Assembly: GCA_029882395.1 (NCBI GenBank)
Contig: JAOUKT010000017.1
Span: 1 to 46,555, forward strand
Reading direction: 5' to 3'
Source of the DNA: Gammaproteobacteria bacterium
Lineage (GTDB): Bacteria > Pseudomonadota > Gammaproteobacteria > SZUA-229
Length of the DNA stretch: 46,555 nt
Position 1 is the stretch's first letter; the number at the start of each line of letters is the position of its first letter. Positions 27,400 to 36,889 of the stretch are shown here, piece after piece. The notes under the pieces were generated by a model. That model was not told where the DNA came from and did no database searches. It worked only from the letters and a program-made list of their open reading frames with translations. Position numbers and translations under genes: made by a program.

Positions 27400-28779
27400 A
27401 TGTCATCCGAATTTCGTTTATCCATGCACGGACAATGGTCAGGCCGAGTAGCCTTTATTCTGGCGGCTACCGGCTCAGCGGTTGGCCTTGGTAATATCTG
27501 GAAATTCCCCTATATCACGGGCGATAATGGCGGCGGCGCCTTTGTTTTGGTTTATCTTTTCTGCATCGTGTTGATTGGTATCCCGGTGATGATGGCAGAG
27601 ATTTTCTTAGGAAGAAAAGGCGGTTTGAGCCCTATCAATACAATGGGCATGCTGGCGCGGGAAGAAAATCGCCACGGTATCTGGCGTGGCCTTGGCTGGA
27701 TGGGGGCGATCGCCGGTTTATTAATACTGTCTTATTATAGCGTGATAGCCGGCTGGGCAATGGCTTACACCGTACGAATGGCAGCCGGTGTGTTTGTCGG
27801 CGCAACGGCAGATGGCGTCACCAGTATCTTTGTCGCCTTAACATCAGACCCTGAGCGTTTATTAGGCTGGCATACGCTCTTTATGCTGATGACCATGACC
27901 ATAGTCTCCAGAGGTGTGCAGCATGGCCTGGAAAAAGCAGTGCGTTTCTTAATGCCGTTATTATTGATAATGTTGTTGATATTAGTGGCTTACGCAACCA
28001 CCACGGGCGCTTTTGCTCAGGGCTTTAATTACCTGTTTTATCCAGACTTTAGTAAGTTAACGTCCGAATCCGTGTTAGTGGCGATGGGCCATGCATTTTT
28101 CACATTGAGTTTAGGCATGGGCGCAATTATGGCCTATGGTGCCTATCTGCCAAAAAACATCTCCATCGCAAAAACCACATTTATGATCGCCGGTGCGGAT
28201 ACACTGGTGGCTCTTTTTGCGGGTCTGGCTATATTCCCCATTGTTTTTGCCAATAGCATGACACCGGCGGAAGGGCCGGGTTTGATATTCAAAACCTTAC
28301 CCATAGCCTTTGGCCAGATGGACTACGGTATCTTGTTTGGCACTTTGTTTTTTGTGTTAATTGTTTTTGCAGCCTGGACGTCTGCAATATCACTGATTGA
28401 ACCCATGGTGGCATGGCTGGTTGAAAACAAAAACCTGAGCCGGATACGCGCTTCGGCCTATATCGGTGTGCTGACCTGGTTTATAGGTGTGGGTTCGGTG
28501 TTGTCGTTTAATGTCTGGGAAAAAGCCACCTGGTCGATACCGGGTTTATTTAAAGATTTGACTTTCTTTGACACACTCGATGGGCTCACCGCCAACGTCT
28601 TGTTACCCCTTGGAGGCCTGTTCATTGCTATCTTCGTTGGTCATTTAATGGCCAAACATAAAGTAAAAGAAGAGATGAATAGCCATCCGCTGTTGTATAC
28701 AATATGGTACGCTTTGATTCGTTATGTCACCCCGTTGCTGGTAATTATCGTTTTTCTGAAAGCCATTAAACTGATCTAA
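27400..28779 (+). CDS. Sodium-dependent transporter, neurotransmitter:sodium symporter (NSS/SNF) family
   Basis: NSS proteins import amino acids or related solutes with sodium (LeuT fold). The 459-residue protein has about 11-12 membrane segments. The family hallmark is in TM1 (ATGSAVGLGNIWKFPYITGDNGGGAF), together with LSYYSVIAGWAMAYT in TM3 and GHAFFTLSLGMGAIMAYGAYLPK in TM6, where unwound helices bind substrate and sodium. The length matches the short bacterial members. The start at 27400 is chosen because AGAGGGG is six bases upstream; the open frame continues 16 codons further without support. The substrate is unknown. It reads into ratA after 17 bases, so the three genes may form one transcript. 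Confidence 0.93.
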   Translation: MSSEFRLSMHGQWSGRVAFILAATGSAVGLGNIWKFPYITGDNGGGAFVLVYLFCIVLIGIPVMMAEIFLGRKGGLSPINTMGMLAREENRHGIWRGLGWMGAIAGLLILSYYSVIAGWAMAYTVRMAAGVFVGATADGVTSIFVALTSDPERLLGWHTLFMLMTMTIVSRGVQHGLEKAVRFLMPLLLIMLLILVAYATTTGAFAQGFNYLFYPDFSKLTSESVLVAMGHAFFTLSLGMGAIMAYGAYLPKNISIAKTTFMIAGADTLVALFAGLAIFPIVFANSMTPAEGPGLIFKTLPIAFGQMDYGILFGTLFFVLIVFAAWTSAISLIEPMVAWLVENKNLSRIRASAYIGVLTWFIGVGSVLSFNVWEKATWSIPGLFKDLTFFDTLDGLTANVLLPLGGLFIAIFVGHLMAKHKVKEEMNSHPLLYTIWYALIRYVTPLLVIIVFLKAIKLI

Positions 28780-28796
28780 AAAGGTTCTTTGATTTT

Positions 28797-29237
28797 ATGC
28801 CACTAATATCCAGACAGTCGCTGGTCATGTACAGCCCTGCAGAAATGTTCGCGCTGGTGAACGATATCAATGCCTATCCGGATTTCTTACCCTGGTGTAA
28901 GTCAGCACACATCCTGTCTCAGACAGACGATATGATAGAGGCCAGTGTCGAAATCGCTAAAGGCTCATTGAATAAGTCATTTACAACGCGCAACCTGTTG
29001 CAAAAAAACAAAATGATTGAAATGAGCTTGCTCGAAGGACCATTTAAACACCTTGAAGGCTTTTGGCGTTTTAATCCGCTAAAAGAGCCAATGGCGTGTA
29101 AGGTTTCACTGGACCTGGAGTTTGAATTTAATAACAAATTAATTGCCATCGCAGTCGGGCCGGTGTTCAGTAAAATTGCCAATACACTGGTTGATTCTTT
29201 TTGCAAAAGGGCGGTTGACGTTTATGGTGAACGATGA
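28797..29237 (+). CDS. ratA: RatA / COQ10-like START-domain protein
   Basis: A 146-residue single START/SRPBCC domain: SRQSLVMYSPAEMFALVNDINAYPDFLPWCKSAHIL at the front, EASVEIAKGSLNKSFTTRN, and the C-terminal helix IANTLVDSFCKRAVDVYG. This is the RatA/COQ10 family. E. coli RatA was described as blocking 70S assembly, while the mitochondrial relative COQ10 binds ubiquinone. Which role dominates here cannot be told from sequence. The downstream ratB start overlaps its stop by four bases (ATGA). The ratA-ratB / bamE / fur neighbourhood is widely conserved in this class, although relA replaces the more usual recN-side genes. Confidence 0.94.
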   Translation: MPLISRQSLVMYSPAEMFALVNDINAYPDFLPWCKSAHILSQTDDMIEASVEIAKGSLNKSFTTRNLLQKNKMIEMSLLEGPFKHLEGFWRFNPLKEPMACKVSLDLEFEFNNKLIAIAVGPVFSKIANTLVDSFCKRAVDVYGER

Positions 29238-29554
29238 ATATTGAAGTCGTCTATGGTCATGCCGACCGACAAAGCTTGCTCAGTGTTGAAATAGATGAAA
29301 ACCAAAGCATTGAGGATGCAATTAAAAAATCGGGCATTCTTGAGCTGTATGAAGAAATCGATCTGAATGTGAATAAAGTCGGTATCTTCGGTAAAATTTC
29401 TAAATTATCTTCAACGCTTAAGCAAGGTGACAGGGTTGAAATCTACCGGCCTCTAATCGCAGATCCTAAGGAAGTGCGCAGGCGGCGTGAGGCTGAAGGT
29501 AAAAAAATGAAAAAAGGCGGTGGTGAGCAGGATGATAAAGCCGCGACAAAATGA
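29234..29554 (+). CDS. ratB: RnfH-family ubiquitin-fold protein (RatB)
   Basis: A 106-residue beta-grasp protein: MNIEVVYGHADRQSLLSVEIDENQSIEDAIKKSG, NVNKVGIFGKISKLSSTLKQGDRVEIYRPLIADPKEVRRRRE and a basic Lys-rich tail. The block GDRVEIYRPLxADPKExRRRRA is diagnostic of the RnfH/YfjF family. Its biochemical role is unresolved. It is translationally coupled to ratA by a four-base overlap and ends 30 bases before the convergent bamE stop. Confidence 0.94.
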   Translation: MNIEVVYGHADRQSLLSVEIDENQSIEDAIKKSGILELYEEIDLNVNKVGIFGKISKLSSTLKQGDRVEIYRPLIADPKEVRRRREAEGKKMKKGGGEQDDKAATK

Positions 29555-29584
29555 GAGTGCGCGGCAGCTGTTAGACTGGCGAGC

Positions 29585-29926
29585 TTACATTTCCGGTATA
29601 TATGACACGTTATCAATTTTTACCAGTTTATCCAGCTCAAAATATAAACTAAGGCGCATGACTTTAGTGTCTTTACTGCCGGCTGCTTTGAAGGTATAGA
29701 CATAGTCCCAGCGATCTTTATGGAAAATATCACGAATCATCGGCGTACCGAGAAGAATGGTTACCTGTTTTTTGCTCATGCCAACGGAGAGCTTGTTCAA
29801 ATCATCAGATTTCAGTGCATTACCCTGCTGGATATCAATTTTATGGGCTTCGGGTAATACAGAGGTGCAAGCCGTCGCTAAAAAGGTGCTCAGAACAATG
29901 CAACATGTAACAATAATAGTTTTCAT
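29585..29926 (-). CDS. bamE: Outer membrane assembly lipoprotein BamE
   Basis: BamE is a small lipoprotein of the BAM complex that inserts beta-barrel proteins such as porins. The 113-residue precursor has a lipoprotein signal (MKTIIVTCCIVLSTFLATAC, Cys20). The SmpA/OmlA domain follows: NKLSVGMSKKQVTILLGTPMIRDIFHKDRWDYVYTF and LSLYFELDKLVKID. The start at 29926 is the one that gives a proper signal peptide; an upstream extension of 11 codons would spoil it. It is divergent from fur with 71 bases between them, a conserved arrangement. Confidence 0.96.
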   Translation of the reverse strand: MKTIIVTCCIVLSTFLATACTSVLPEAHKIDIQQGNALKSDDLNKLSVGMSKKQVTILLGTPMIRDIFHKDRWDYVYTFKAAGSKDTKVMRLSLYFELDKLVKIDNVSYIPEM

Positions 29927-29997
29927 ATAAAATAACCTAATAATAAACGCGCAAATCATACTTCATTTAGAAAGAATTTTACACCCGGGAAACAATT

Positions 29998-30405
29998 ATG
30001 GAATCGAATGATTTAAAGAAGGCTGGTCTTAAAGTGACTCTGCCTCGTGTCAAAATTCTTGAATTACTCGAAAATTCAGATACCCGTCATCACACGGCTG
30101 AGGATATATATAAAGCCTTGCTGGAGAGCGGCGAAGAAGTCGGTCTCGCCACTGTTTACAGGGTCTTAACTCAGTTTGAAGCGGCAGCACTGGTCACCCG
30201 TCATCACTTTGAGAGCGGGCAGGCCGTTTTTGAGCTGAACCATGGCAGCCATCATGACCACCTGGTATGCGTCAAATGCGGTCGTGTAGACGAGTTTTAC
30301 GATGAAACCATCGAGCAGCAGCAAAAGAAAATAGCAAAAGATAAGGGATATTTAATTACAGACCATAATTTAATTCTTTATGGCACGTGTTCTACTTGCT
30401 CCTGA
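29998..30405 (+). CDS. fur: Ferric uptake regulator Fur
   Basis: Fur is the iron-sensing repressor of uptake and storage genes. The 135-residue protein has the winged-helix DNA-binding part (LKKAGLKVTLPRVKILELLE, EVGLATVYRVLTQFEAAALV) and a dimerisation/metal domain with the His-rich FELNHGSHHDHLVCVKCGRVDEF (Cys91, Cys94) and a second pair near the end (Cys131, Cys134 in GTCSTCS). Both CxxC zinc pairs are intact. It precedes relA by 26 bases on the same strand. A matching Fur box lies at 25521-25539 in front of the porin. No clear Fur box was seen in its own short upstream region. Confidence 0.97.
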   Translation: MESNDLKKAGLKVTLPRVKILELLENSDTRHHTAEDIYKALLESGEEVGLATVYRVLTQFEAAALVTRHHFESGQAVFELNHGSHHDHLVCVKCGRVDEFYDETIEQQQKKIAKDKGYLITDHNLILYGTCSTCS

Positions 30406-30431
30406 TGGCACGCCAGGCAGTGTAAACACAA

Positions 30432-32600
30432 ATGCAGCATACTAAAAACATCCAGCACGTCAGTTCTCAATATTCCTTCACAGGATATTTAGATAAGCTG
30501 GTGGCTAACTCCGGGCATCTTCATCAGCGCACCCCGGCGCTGGAAAAAGCCTGTCAATATTGCTGGCAAAGCCAGTCTATTGAGTCAGAAATGCCCAGCA
30601 GCCTTGACGTGGCATTATTGCTCAGTCAGCTGAGTGCCGATGAAACCACTCTTATCGTCTGCCTGTTAAGCGATAGCCGCTTACGCAATGACAAATTCTA
30701 TGAATCCGTAAAAAAAGAGTTTGGTGATGAGATCCAGAAAATGGTTCTCAGCCTGGAAAAACTGCATGGCTTCAAGGCCAGTCATACCGATAACAAGGAA
30801 CAAACCGAACGCTTGAGAAGAATGCTGCTGGCAATGGTCGATGACGTGCGGGTAGTGTTAATCAAGCTTGCTTTTCGCTTGCAGCGCTTGCGAGAAATGG
30901 CGCACTCAGAGAGTCAGACGCGGCAGGCGCTGGCTTCTGAAACGCTGGAAATATTCACGCCAATAGCAAACCGCCTGGGTATCGGTCAGATCAAATGGGA
31001 GCTTGAAGACCTGTCGTTTCGCTATTTGCATGCCGATGCCTACAAACACATTGCAAAAATGCTCGAAGAAAAACGCGAAGAAAGAGAGTTATACATCAGC
31101 AATGTGGTCAGTGAAATAAAGTCAATGCTCGATGAGGCCGGTATTCAGGCCCAGGTCTATGGCCGGCCCAAGCATATCTACAGTATCTGGATGAAGATGA
31201 CTCAAAAGCACAAAAAATTCTCTGAATTATTTGATGTGCGGGCCATCAGGGTCACCGTAAACACCATCTCTGAATGTTACTCAGCACTTGGCTTAATCCA
31301 CGGTCAGTGGCGACACATTGCAAAAGAGTTTGATGACTATATTGCCAACACCAAAGAAAATGGTTACCAGAGTTTACATACGGCGGTATACGGGCCGCAA
31401 GGAAAACCGGTTGAAATCCAAATAAGAACCACGGCTATGCATGAATTTGCTGAGTACGGTGTTGCGGCTCACTGGCGCTATAAAGAGCGCACCGGTCAGG
31501 ATGAAGTGCTGCAAAATACCATTAACTCTATCAGAAAACTTCTGGACACCTCTGATGAGGATGAGTCCGAATTGCTCGATAGTTTTAAAACTGAGCTGTT
31601 TTCAGACCGGGTCTTTGTGCTGACGCCAGAGGGTAAAGTCATTGACCTGGCGCAGGGATCGACACCGCTTGATTTTGCCTACGCTGTGCACACTGAAATA
31701 GGCCATAAATGCAGAGGTGCAAAAGTTAACGGCCAGATTGTGCCATTAACCACCGAGCTAGAAAACGGTGTGCAGGTCGAAATATTAACAGCCAAAGAAG
31801 CTCACCCCAGTCGTGACTGGATGAACCCGAACCTGGGTTTCCTGCACAGTAATAGCGCGCGCTCTAAAGTTAAAGCCTGGTTCAGACAGCAGGATTACGG
31901 ACAGCACGTGCTTGATGGTAAATCGATCATCGATCGTGAACTCAAGCGCATACACATTACCAACCCTGATCTTGAAAAAGCGGTGAAACATTTTAAAGTC
32001 CAGACAGTGGAAGAATGGCAGGCGAAAGTAGGCCGTGGTGATATCAGTAGCGGGCAGCTATCGTTTGCTTTTAATACTTTATATGGTAATGAGCTAAATA
32101 AAAAAATACCGCAGCAGGTCAGGCCCAGAAAAACAGCAAAAAAAACAGGTTCGCAGGCCGTTAATGTCAGTGGTGTTGGCAACTTGTTAACAAGCATTTC
32201 AAGCTGCTGCAACCCGGTGCTGGGAGATGACATTGTCGGTTTTATAACCCGCGGCAAGGGTGTTTCTGTGCACCGAAAAGATTGTACCAATATTCTGAAT
32301 CTCGAGCCTGACAAACAGGACCATCTGGTTCCGGTAGAATGGTCAGACCAGAAACACCAGTTGTTCGAAATCAGTCTGATGATTCAGGCAGTGGACCGGA
32401 CAGGTTTGTTGCGTGATATCAGCAATGTGCTGTCGGATTTAAAAGTTAACGTGCTGGGTATTCAAACAATGTCCAATAAAGATACGCAGATGGCGGATAT
32501 GAAAATCAGTATCGAAATTGAAGACCTGCAACAACTGCAAAAGGTCAGCGATAAAATACTGCAGTTAAGCAATGTCTTGAAAGTTTATCGCAAGAACTAA
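30432..32600 (+). CDS. relA: (p)ppGpp synthetase RelA (monofunctional)
   Basis: RelA makes (p)ppGpp on ribosomes carrying uncharged tRNA. The 722-residue protein has a pseudo-hydrolase domain that lacks the HDxxED metal site (LLSDSRLRNDKFYESVKKEF in its place). The synthetase domain has the RelA-type EFDD charge motif at residues 299-302, followed by NGYQSLHTAVYGPQGKPVEIQIRT. Next come TGS (about 392-450), a zinc-finger/CC region with Cys592-Cys593, and a C-terminal ACT domain. EFDD with loss of the HD site marks RelA rather than SpoT/Rel. It lies directly after fur, probably in the same transcript. Its stop is 57 bases from the convergent RND gene without a clear terminator. Confidence 0.95.
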   Translation: MQHTKNIQHVSSQYSFTGYLDKLVANSGHLHQRTPALEKACQYCWQSQSIESEMPSSLDVALLLSQLSADETTLIVCLLSDSRLRNDKFYESVKKEFGDEIQKMVLSLEKLHGFKASHTDNKEQTERLRRMLLAMVDDVRVVLIKLAFRLQRLREMAHSESQTRQALASETLEIFTPIANRLGIGQIKWELEDLSFRYLHADAYKHIAKMLEEKREERELYISNVVSEIKSMLDEAGIQAQVYGRPKHIYSIWMKMTQKHKKFSELFDVRAIRVTVNTISECYSALGLIHGQWRHIAKEFDDYIANTKENGYQSLHTAVYGPQGKPVEIQIRTTAMHEFAEYGVAAHWRYKERTGQDEVLQNTINSIRKLLDTSDEDESELLDSFKTELFSDRVFVLTPEGKVIDLAQGSTPLDFAYAVHTEIGHKCRGAKVNGQIVPLTTELENGVQVEILTAKEAHPSRDWMNPNLGFLHSNSARSKVKAWFRQQDYGQHVLDGKSIIDRELKRIHITNPDLEKAVKHFKVQTVEEWQAKVGRGDISSGQLSFAFNTLYGNELNKKIPQQVRPRKTAKKTGSQAVNVSGVGNLLTSISSCCNPVLGDDIVGFITRGKGVSVHRKDCTNILNLEPDKQDHLVPVEWSDQKHQLFEISLMIQAVDRTGLLRDISNVLSDLKVNVLGIQTMSNKDTQMADMKISIEIEDLQQLQKVSDKILQLSNVLKVYRKN

Positions 32601-32657
32601 GCAAAGCATGGTTAAAATTTTATCAAGCCTCTGTAAACGGCAGGCGAAGACCCCGGA

Positions 32658-35600
32658 TCAAAATAGTTTTTTATTCAGCAGTTTGTAAAACGCCGGCAAC
32701 AAAAACAAACTTACCAGCATTGAAAAACTCAGTCCAAAAACGGTAACAATCGCTAGCGGCTGAAGCATTTCAGAACCTTCACCAAAACCCATCGCTAACG
32801 GTGACATGCCAATGGCGGTTGTCAGTGTTGTCATTAAAATGGGTTTAACACGTATGGCAGAGGCAGTAATGATCGCGTCATCGATAGCCAGGCCATTGCG
32901 TTTTTCAATTTCAATCTGCTCGACCATGACAATGGCGTTATTGACGACGATACCGGCGAGCATAATCATGCCTAACCAGACTGACATGGATAGCGCAATG
33001 CCGGTCAAATAAATGCCAGCCACCACGCCAATTACCCCAAAGGGTATGGTCAGCAATATAATAAACGGGTTTAAAAAAGATTCGTACTGGATAGCCATCA
33101 CCACAAACACAAGAAATAAAGCCAGCAACAGCAGGCTTGCACCCTGAGACTGGCCCTGCTGCAGGGTCTTGGCATCATCGCTCTGGTAACGGCTATAACC
33201 ATCAGGTAATTTGTAGTCTGCGAGTTTACGTTCAATGTCTTCCAGTGCATGTTCTAATGGCGTGTCGCTATCGAGTGATGCAGATATTTCGACAAAGCGC
33301 TGTTGCTTGTCGCGGTATATGTTTTTGGTGCTGGCAACGGTTTCAAACGCGGCAACATCACCCAGATAAATGGCTTTATTATTTCGGTAGGCAACGATAA
33401 TGTTATTTAAATCACTGACATTGCGGACATCGGTTTTTTTATAGCGAAGCCGGATATTAAATTGCTCATCATTGTCGATATAGTCACTGACAATCAGGCC
33501 ATCAAGAGAAAGCCGGGCCGCGCGGCCAATATCGTTTGCTGTAATAGCAAGTGAACTGGTGATTTCCCGCTTTAACCTTATCACCAGTTCTTTTTCTGAG
33601 TCTTCATAAAAATGTTCTACATTTTGCAGTGACGGTATCGTTTTTATGCGCTGAGCAATCTCGTTTCCGATACGGGTTAACGTTGAAATGTCTTGTCCTC
33701 TGACACGCACACTGATGTCATCGTCGCCTGAGTGCAGTTTGACGCCTCTTACTCCGCGTAACTGAAACTTTACTTTTGTGCCAATCAGTTTCAATTTCGA
33801 AATATTTTTGCGGGCCGATTTAATCCATTCTTCACTGTTGTATTGCCCGGAAATGCCCTTGTTTAACTGCACGCGCAATGAACTTCGGTTGCTGGATAAA
33901 TAAGCAGAGCGGCCGAAGACAGATCCCCCGATGGTTGAAAAAACAGACTCGACCTTGGGGTCGTTTAACAAAAAGTTCTCTACCTGGTAGACAATCTGAT
34001 TCATCTCGGACAGCTGTGTACCGCCATCGGTTGAAATCCTTACTTTGATATTGCCTTCATCAACCTTGGGTAAAAAAATACTCTTGGTTTGCGTCAATCC
34101 GAAAATACTGATGGTAATGAGCGGCAGGGCAAGCGCGATTATATACGCGGGTTTGTTAATGATTTTGTGATTAACCTTCTTGTACCATTTAATCAGTCTG
34201 TCGAGAGAAAAAAGCTTTTTAGAAGACGTTTTTTTAATCAGAGAACCCAGTGCCGGCACAACTGTCATGGCCACAAATAACGAAGCGATCATCGCCGCTG
34301 CGATGGTTATAATGAGTTCTTTAAATAATAAACCGGTGAGGCCGCCAATTAAAAGAAAAGGTAATACCGCAACGAGATTGGTAGTGGTTGACGCGATAAT
34401 TGGGCTGTTAACCTCAGCGGCGGCATGAATGGCTGCCTGCTTTTCTTCTTCGCCTTCTTGCTGGTGCCGGGAAATGTTTTCAAGCATCACTATGGTGCTG
34501 TCGACCAGCATGCCAATGCCCAGAGCAAGACCGCCGAGTGTCATGATATTGAGCGTGATGCCGACCATGTTCATAATGATAAAGGTAACGAGGATAGCGA
34601 TCGGGATAGCGCTGCCTATAATTAATGTTCGCGTCAGGTTACCGAGGAAGAGATAAACCACAAACATGGCCAGGATGGCGCCGCTGACAGCAGCGGTGGT
34701 GGCATTGCTGACAGCATGGCGGATAAAAACAGACTGGTCACCAACCGTTTGTACGCGCACATCATCGGCAATTTGCTGGTTGTCTTTAAGCCATTGCAGG
34801 CGGTTATTAATCTGCTCAACAACTTCAACTGTATTCGCCAAGGGCTGTTTCTGAATCGATAGTTTTACACCATTTATGCCGTTGAGACGGATCTTCAGGC
34901 GCTCATCTTCATGCGTGTTTTCAATGATAGCGATATCACGAATTTTTATTGTTTTTGTGCCTTCACTGGTTTGTTTGCTGATACTGGTATTGGCAATCTG
35001 CTCCAGGCTGGTAAACCGTCCCAGCGCGCGGATACTGATCTCCTGCTGTTTGCTATAGAGCTTGCCACCGGGAATGTCCTGATTTTCATCTTCGAGCTGC
35101 TTAATGACATCGTCTACATCGAATCCAAAATGATTGAGTTTGTTCTGGTCAAGCGTGATATTGATCTCCCTGATCAGGCCGCCACCGACTTCGGCTGATG
35201 CCACGCCGGGCAAGTTCAAAAACCATTTGCTAAAGTTGTAATCGACCCAGCTTCTGAGCTCAACGGATGTTCTGTGATCGGAACTGACAATCAGCTCCAT
35301 GATGGGAATTTGAGACGGGTCCAGTTTGTAAATAACAGCGGGTTCTATATCGGTCGGTAAAAAGCGTTTGGCACGATCTAGCCGTGTGCTGGCATCACGC
35401 AGAGCAATATTAATATCGGTGCCATAAGGGAAGGAGAGGTCAACATTGGAGCGGCCTTCCGAGGAGCGTGAGCGGATATTGGTGGCGTTTTCAGTAATCG
35501 CCAGCTGTTCTTCCAGCTGCCGAGTGATTTCGTCTTCCATGATCGCCGCCGGTACACCGGGGTTAAGGATGCGCACACGCACTTCCGGGTAAATGAGTTT

Positions 35601-35735
35601 GGGTAATAAATCCACGCCGAGCCGATTTAAAGAAAAAATACCCATGACGATAATGGTAAGCAGGCTAACGGTGACAGCTACCGGGTGATTGATAGACCAG
35701 CGGGCTAAACCGCCTTTGTTATTATAGTTATTCAT
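32658..35735 (-). CDS. RND-family efflux transporter permease (HAE1-like)
   Basis: A 1025-residue inner-membrane proton-driven pump subunit with the usual two-fold repeat: TM1 (WSINHPVAVTVSLLTIIVMG), a large periplasmic loop, a TM2-6 block including LGGLALGIGMLVDSTIVMLENISRH with a single proton-relay Asp in TM4, a second periplasmic loop, and a C-terminal block (IQYESFLNPFIILLTIPFGVIG, WLGMIMLAGIVVNNAIVMVEQIE). One Asp instead of the AcrB pair is common in this branch. The substrate is unknown. Its start overlaps the adaptor stop by four bases (ATGA), so both form an operon. No TolC-like outer-membrane gene is adjacent. Confidence 0.95.
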   Translation of the reverse strand: MNNYNNKGGLARWSINHPVAVTVSLLTIIVMGIFSLNRLGVDLLPKLIYPEVRVRILNPGVPAAIMEDEITRQLEEQLAITENATNIRSRSSEGRSNVDLSFPYGTDINIALRDASTRLDRAKRFLPTDIEPAVIYKLDPSQIPIMELIVSSDHRTSVELRSWVDYNFSKWFLNLPGVASAEVGGGLIREINITLDQNKLNHFGFDVDDVIKQLEDENQDIPGGKLYSKQQEISIRALGRFTSLEQIANTSISKQTSEGTKTIKIRDIAIIENTHEDERLKIRLNGINGVKLSIQKQPLANTVEVVEQINNRLQWLKDNQQIADDVRVQTVGDQSVFIRHAVSNATTAAVSGAILAMFVVYLFLGNLTRTLIIGSAIPIAILVTFIIMNMVGITLNIMTLGGLALGIGMLVDSTIVMLENISRHQQEGEEEKQAAIHAAAEVNSPIIASTTTNLVAVLPFLLIGGLTGLLFKELIITIAAAMIASLFVAMTVVPALGSLIKKTSSKKLFSLDRLIKWYKKVNHKIINKPAYIIALALPLITISIFGLTQTKSIFLPKVDEGNIKVRISTDGGTQLSEMNQIVYQVENFLLNDPKVESVFSTIGGSVFGRSAYLSSNRSSLRVQLNKGISGQYNSEEWIKSARKNISKLKLIGTKVKFQLRGVRGVKLHSGDDDISVRVRGQDISTLTRIGNEIAQRIKTIPSLQNVEHFYEDSEKELVIRLKREITSSLAITANDIGRAARLSLDGLIVSDYIDNDEQFNIRLRYKKTDVRNVSDLNNIIVAYRNNKAIYLGDVAAFETVASTKNIYRDKQQRFVEISASLDSDTPLEHALEDIERKLADYKLPDGYSRYQSDDAKTLQQGQSQGASLLLLALFLVFVVMAIQYESFLNPFIILLTIPFGVIGVVAGIYLTGIALSMSVWLGMIMLAGIVVNNAIVMVEQIEIEKRNGLAIDDAIITASAIRVKPILMTTLTTAIGMSPLAMGFGEGSEMLQPLAIVTVFGLSFSMLVSLFLLPAFYKLLNKKLF

Positions 35736-36817
35736 TTTTTATTTATATCAGCGGGGCCTGTGCTGACTTTTTTGCCCGCGCGTAAACCAACAAAACCATG
35801 GGTGACAATAATATCGCCGACGTTTAAGCCGCTGTTAACTTCAATCTTGTTGTTAATGTTTTTGCCGGTGCTGATGCGTGTTTTTTCTGATTTATTGTCT
35901 TTGTCAAGACGAAAAACCCAGGCGCCTTTTGTATCGTACTGAACCGCGTTTACGGGCACAAGAAGATGGCTCGCCGACTGGTAACTGATAATAAGTTCGG
36001 CAAATTGCCCAGGGAACAGCGCCGGTAATAAGGGGTCATTAAGGGTATCAAAAGCGGCTTCAACAGAAACCTGCTGCGTTGTGCTGTCTACTGTAGGGTA
36101 GAGTGTACTGATTTTTGCATCCCGCAATAATGACAGTGAAGGAATTTTTACCTTTACCTCTTTGCCGACGCTTACGTTTGCTATCAGCGACTCCGGAATG
36201 GCGCTTTTTACAATCAGGTGCTGGTTATCAACCAGTGTCAGCAAGGGTTTGTTAATCGCTGCTGTATCACCGGGTTCAAAAAAACGCTGGCTGATAACAC
36301 CGGAAAACGGCGCTTTAATAAGACTGCGGTTAAGCTGAATACTTTTTAAAGTAAGCTCGGCTTCTGCCAGCTTTTTGTCGGTGCTGGCAGCTGATAATTG
36401 CTCAGCAGAAGCAAGCTGTCGTGGAATGAGTTTTTTAATACGGTTTAAGTCCTGGCGTGCTTTTTCCAGGTTGGCCTGCGCTTTTTTATATTCAGCTTTT
36501 GTTAAGCTGTCATCAATCTGTACCAGTACATCGCCTTTTTTAACCACGGCGCCGGCCCGAAAAGGCATTTTAACTATGCTGCCAGCAATCTGATTGCTGA
36601 TGGTAATAGTGTTGGGCGCAACAATTAATGCATTAAAACGTCTTTCAAGCTGGCCGCTTTCGGCGGTAAGGCTTACAGTGGTGACGCGATGAGCTTTGTT
36701 TTTACGCCCGGCCGAGTCGGATGCATCCTGCGTGCAACCAAGAGTGATTAACCCTGTGGTGATGATGGCTATAGCTAATCGGAAATAACGCATATTCAGT
36801 TTCTTTATTGTTTTCAT
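35732..36817 (-). CDS. RND efflux periplasmic adaptor (membrane fusion protein), lipoprotein
   Basis: The adaptor links the RND pump to an outer-membrane channel. With the start at 36817 (MKTIKKLNMRYF) it has 361 residues and a lipoprotein signal ending ITTGLITLGC (Cys28). The HlyD/AcrA layout follows: beta-barrel and lipoyl half (GSIVKMPFRAGAVVKKGDVLVQIDD), an alpha-hairpin (KAEYKKAQANLEKARQDLNRIKKL), the second lipoyl half (LIKAPFSGVISQRFFEPGDTA) and a C-terminal beta domain. The frame is open 18 codons further upstream, but that part is not signal-like; an inner ATG at 36793 is also possible. It is first in the operon, with 72 bases to the divergent ABC transporter. Confidence 0.92.
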   Translation of the reverse strand: MKTIKKLNMRYFRLAIAIITTGLITLGCTQDASDSAGRKNKAHRVTTVSLTAESGQLERRFNALIVAPNTITISNQIAGSIVKMPFRAGAVVKKGDVLVQIDDSLTKAEYKKAQANLEKARQDLNRIKKLIPRQLASAEQLSAASTDKKLAEAELTLKSIQLNRSLIKAPFSGVISQRFFEPGDTAAINKPLLTLVDNQHLIVKSAIPESLIANVSVGKEVKVKIPSLSLLRDAKISTLYPTVDSTTQQVSVEAAFDTLNDPLLPALFPGQFAELIISYQSASHLLVPVNAVQYDTKGAWVFRLDKDNKSEKTRISTGKNINNKIEVNSGLNVGDIIVTHGFVGLRAGKKVSTGPADINKK

Positions 36818-36889
36818 ATCAGGGCAATTGTGTAATGAGATATAATTATATACTAGATAAATACACTCCAATACAAAGAAAGTTCCCTA

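Noticed and set aside
34089..35198. Several plus-strand frames of 60-95 codons inside the RND permease gene
   Set aside because: All are shadows of the well-supported minus-strand permease.
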